Part shown: positions 6,651 through 7,548 of the stretch, one piece after another
How positions within the stretch are numbered: the first letter of the stretch is position 1
Layout of the letters: every line of letters starts with the position of its first letter
Origin: a bacterium
Lineage (GTDB): Bacteria > Bacillota_I > Bacilli_A > RF39 > UBA660
NCBI GenBank assembly: GCA_014845975.1
Contig: RKAN01000108.1
Coordinates: forward strand, 1-7,548
DNA: 7,548 nucleotides
Direction: 5' to 3'
Position numbers and translations under genes: made by a program
The notes under the pieces: generated by a model
Databases searched by the model: none
Told to the model about the DNA's origin: nothing
Seen by the model: only the letters and a program-made list of their open reading frames with translations

Positions 6651-6663
6651 GTTTGAGTGCTAA
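6637..6663. promoter_or_regulatory. CIRCE operator (HrcA binding site)
   Basis: TTAGCACTT (6637-6645), nine bases, then GAGTGCTAA (6655-6663). This is the TTAGCACTC-N9-GAGTGCTAA inverted repeat with one mismatch, at the last base of the left arm. CIRCE is the known operator of the heat-shock repressor HrcA, usually before groE and dnaK operons. Here it lies over the -35 and spacer of the hsp20 promoter, so bound HrcA would block polymerase. No hrcA gene is in the window. Confidence 0.93.
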
Positions 6664-6696
6664 TATATTATTAATTTATGTAAAATTTTTTTAAAT

Positions 6697-6725
6697 TATA
6701 CATTTTTGTTAAAAAGTTATATAAT
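6697..6725 (+). promoter_or_regulatory. Candidate promoter of the sirtuin gene
   Basis: TATACA (6697-6702), a 17-bp spacer, and a perfect TATAAT (6720-6725). Transcription would start near 6732, at the GGTGG ribosome binding site, giving a very short leader. The CIRCE element ends 33 bp upstream of the -35. A second -35-like TTGAGT (6653-6658) lies in CIRCE itself but has no good -10. Confidence 0.5.
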
Positions 6726-6741
6726 TTTTATGGTGGTATCA

Positions 6742-7461
6742 ATGGAACAAATAAGAAAATTGGAGTCAATGATTCATGAATGTCATCATATTGTATTTTT
6801 CGGTGGAGCTGGGGTTTCAACAGAAAGTGGAATTCCAGATTTTAGGAGTAAAGATGGTCTATATCATATGAAATATGAATTTCCACCAGAAACAATTTTA
6901 AGTCATTCTTTCTTTTTCAATAATACAGATGATTTTTTTAAATTTTACCGAGAAAAAATGAACTCTTTAAATGCAAAACCTAATATTTGTCATGAATTTT
7001 TAACAAAGTTAGAAAAGTCGGGAAAATTAGAATCTATTATTACTCAAAATATTGATGGATTACACCAAAAAGCAGGAAGTAAAAAAGTTCTCGAGTTACA
7101 TGGTAGTATCTATCACAATTATTGTATGAAATGTCATCAAGAATATTCAGCTGATTATGTATTTTGTGAAAGTGGGATTCCTATTTGTAAATGTGGTGGG
7201 ATTATTAAGCCTAGTGTTGTCCTATATGAAGAGCCTTTAGATTCTAATGTAATAGAAAAAAGTATCTCAGCCATAGAAAAAGCAGATTTATTAATCGTTG
7301 CAGGAACTTCTCTAACAGTTTATCCTGCTAATAGTTTTATCCATTATTTTCATGGAAAGTACTTAGTAGTAATTAATAAAGAAAAAATTCAATATACTAT
7401 AAGAACAGACTTAATGATTCAAAAAAATTTAGGAGATGTTTTTAGCAAAATAAAATTGTAG
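6742..7461 (+). CDS. NAD-dependent protein deacylase, sirtuin (SIR2/CobB family)
   Basis: With the ATG at 6742 the protein is 239 residues, normal for bacterial sirtuins. It removes acetyl or other acyl groups from lysines using NAD, in the cytoplasm. The NAD site is GAGVSTESGIPDFRS (22-36); TQNIDGLH (101-108) and the catalytic H120 in ELHGS follow. Zinc cysteines are C128-x-x-C131 and C149-x-C151. KPSVVLYEEPLD (156-167) and AGTSLTVYPA (187-196) complete the Rossmann part. The family more often has R-P-x-V-V-x-F-G-E, so the KPSVVLYEE form is a mild variant. GGTGG (6732-6736) fits the ATG at 6742; upstream in-frame starts at 6730 (ATG) and 6706 (TTG) are less likely because they overlap or precede the promoter. 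The gene diverges from hsp20 and converges with the gene at the right edge. Confidence 0.95.
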   Translation: MEQIRKLESMIHECHHIVFFGGAGVSTESGIPDFRSKDGLYHMKYEFPPETILSHSFFFNNTDDFFKFYREKMNSLNAKPNICHEFLTKLEKSGKLESIITQNIDGLHQKAGSKKVLELHGSIYHNYCMKCHQEYSADYVFCESGIPICKCGGIIKPSVVLYEEPLDSNVIEKSISAIEKADLLIVAGTSLTVYPANSFIHYFHGKYLVVINKEKIQYTIRTDLMIQKNLGDVFSKIKL

Positions 7462-7479
7462 GTAATCTACAATTTTTTT
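7452..7479. terminator. Bidirectional terminator shared by two converging genes
   Basis: A perfect 10-bp stem, AAAATTGTAG (7452-7461) with CTACAATTTT (7467-7476), surrounds a five-base loop. T runs follow on both sides: TTT on the plus strand, ATTTT on the minus strand. The sirtuin TAG stop is the last three bases of the left arm. The TAG of the minus-strand frame is the mirror position in the right arm. Confidence 0.88.
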
Positions 7480-7548
7480 AATGTACCATCTAAAATTGAA
7501 TACAAATATATATTTACCTTTTTGTCGGTAATAGTTTGAATATAGTCT
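7467..7548 (-). CDS. C-terminal end of an unidentified gene, cut by the right edge
   Basis: A minus-strand frame enters from the right edge and ends at TAG (7469-7467). The visible residues include DYIQTITDKKVNIYLYSI and end in LDGTLKKL. The residue mix is protein-like, with AT-rich third positions, and the stop falls exactly in the terminator arm, facing the sirtuin stop. Only about 26 residues are visible, so no family can be named. A second minus frame is also open here but would run back into the sirtuin gene, and it is less likely. Confidence 0.5.
   Translation of the reverse strand, partial: DYIQTITDKKVNIYLYSILDGTLKKL

Noticed and set aside
6432..6656. Plus-strand 74-residue frame opposite hsp20
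   Set aside because: It is the complement of the well-supported Hsp20 gene and runs through its promoter and CIRCE.

Overview
The window is AT-rich DNA (by eye well under 35% G+C) from a low-GC Gram-positive bacterium (Bacillota). The evidence is strong AGGTG/GAGGG-type ribosome binding sites, sigma-A promoters with consensus -10 boxes, a CIRCE heat-shock operator, and several membrane-anchored exported proteins acting on peptidoglycan or outside the membrane. TGA serves as a stop codon (the membrane-protein gene ends TGA TGA), so the Mycoplasma code is not used, and wall enzymes imply a walled cell. A gut-type Bacilli or Erysipelotrichia-like lineage is my guess; the sequence does not fix the genus.

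Layout from left to right. A short open frame (1-125, minus) runs off the left edge behind a probable terminator. Next comes a two-gene minus-strand operon: a membrane protein fusing a DUF975-like half to a CmpB-like (DUF1113/PF06541) half (1530-3074), then, 31 bp downstream, a membrane-anchored putative zinc metalloprotease with a long Lys/Glu/Asn-rich stalk (242-1498). Upstream of these lie two separately transcribed minus-strand wall genes: a membrane-anchored NodB-type polysaccharide deacetylase carrying three Ig-like DUF5011-type modules (3137-4543), and a membrane-anchored glucosaminidase/lysozyme-like protein with an acidic stalk and a cysteine-rich active-site region, starting at TTG (4663-5388). 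An RluA-family pseudouridine synthase (5500-6156) and a small heat-shock protein Hsp20 (6208-6597) follow, also on the minus strand. A sirtuin (6742-7461, plus) diverges from hsp20, and a further minus-strand gene (7467-7548, partial) converges on it at the right edge.

Two themes stand out. First, three consecutive transcription units encode single-pass, outward-facing proteins (metalloprotease, deacetylase, glucosaminidase), each built as anchor, spacer, enzyme; this looks like a cell-envelope remodelling neighbourhood. Second, the control signals are tightly packed. The hsp20 promoter is interlocked with a CIRCE operator. Three of the terminator hairpins contain the stop codon of the gene they end. 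The terminator at the right edge is a perfect inverted repeat that appears to supply the last codons and stop codons of two converging genes at once.

I found no mobile element, CRISPR array, tRNA or rRNA, and no clear sign of a defence or other wholly new system. The most novel-looking pieces are the stalked metalloprotease with its membrane partner and the compact regulatory architecture.
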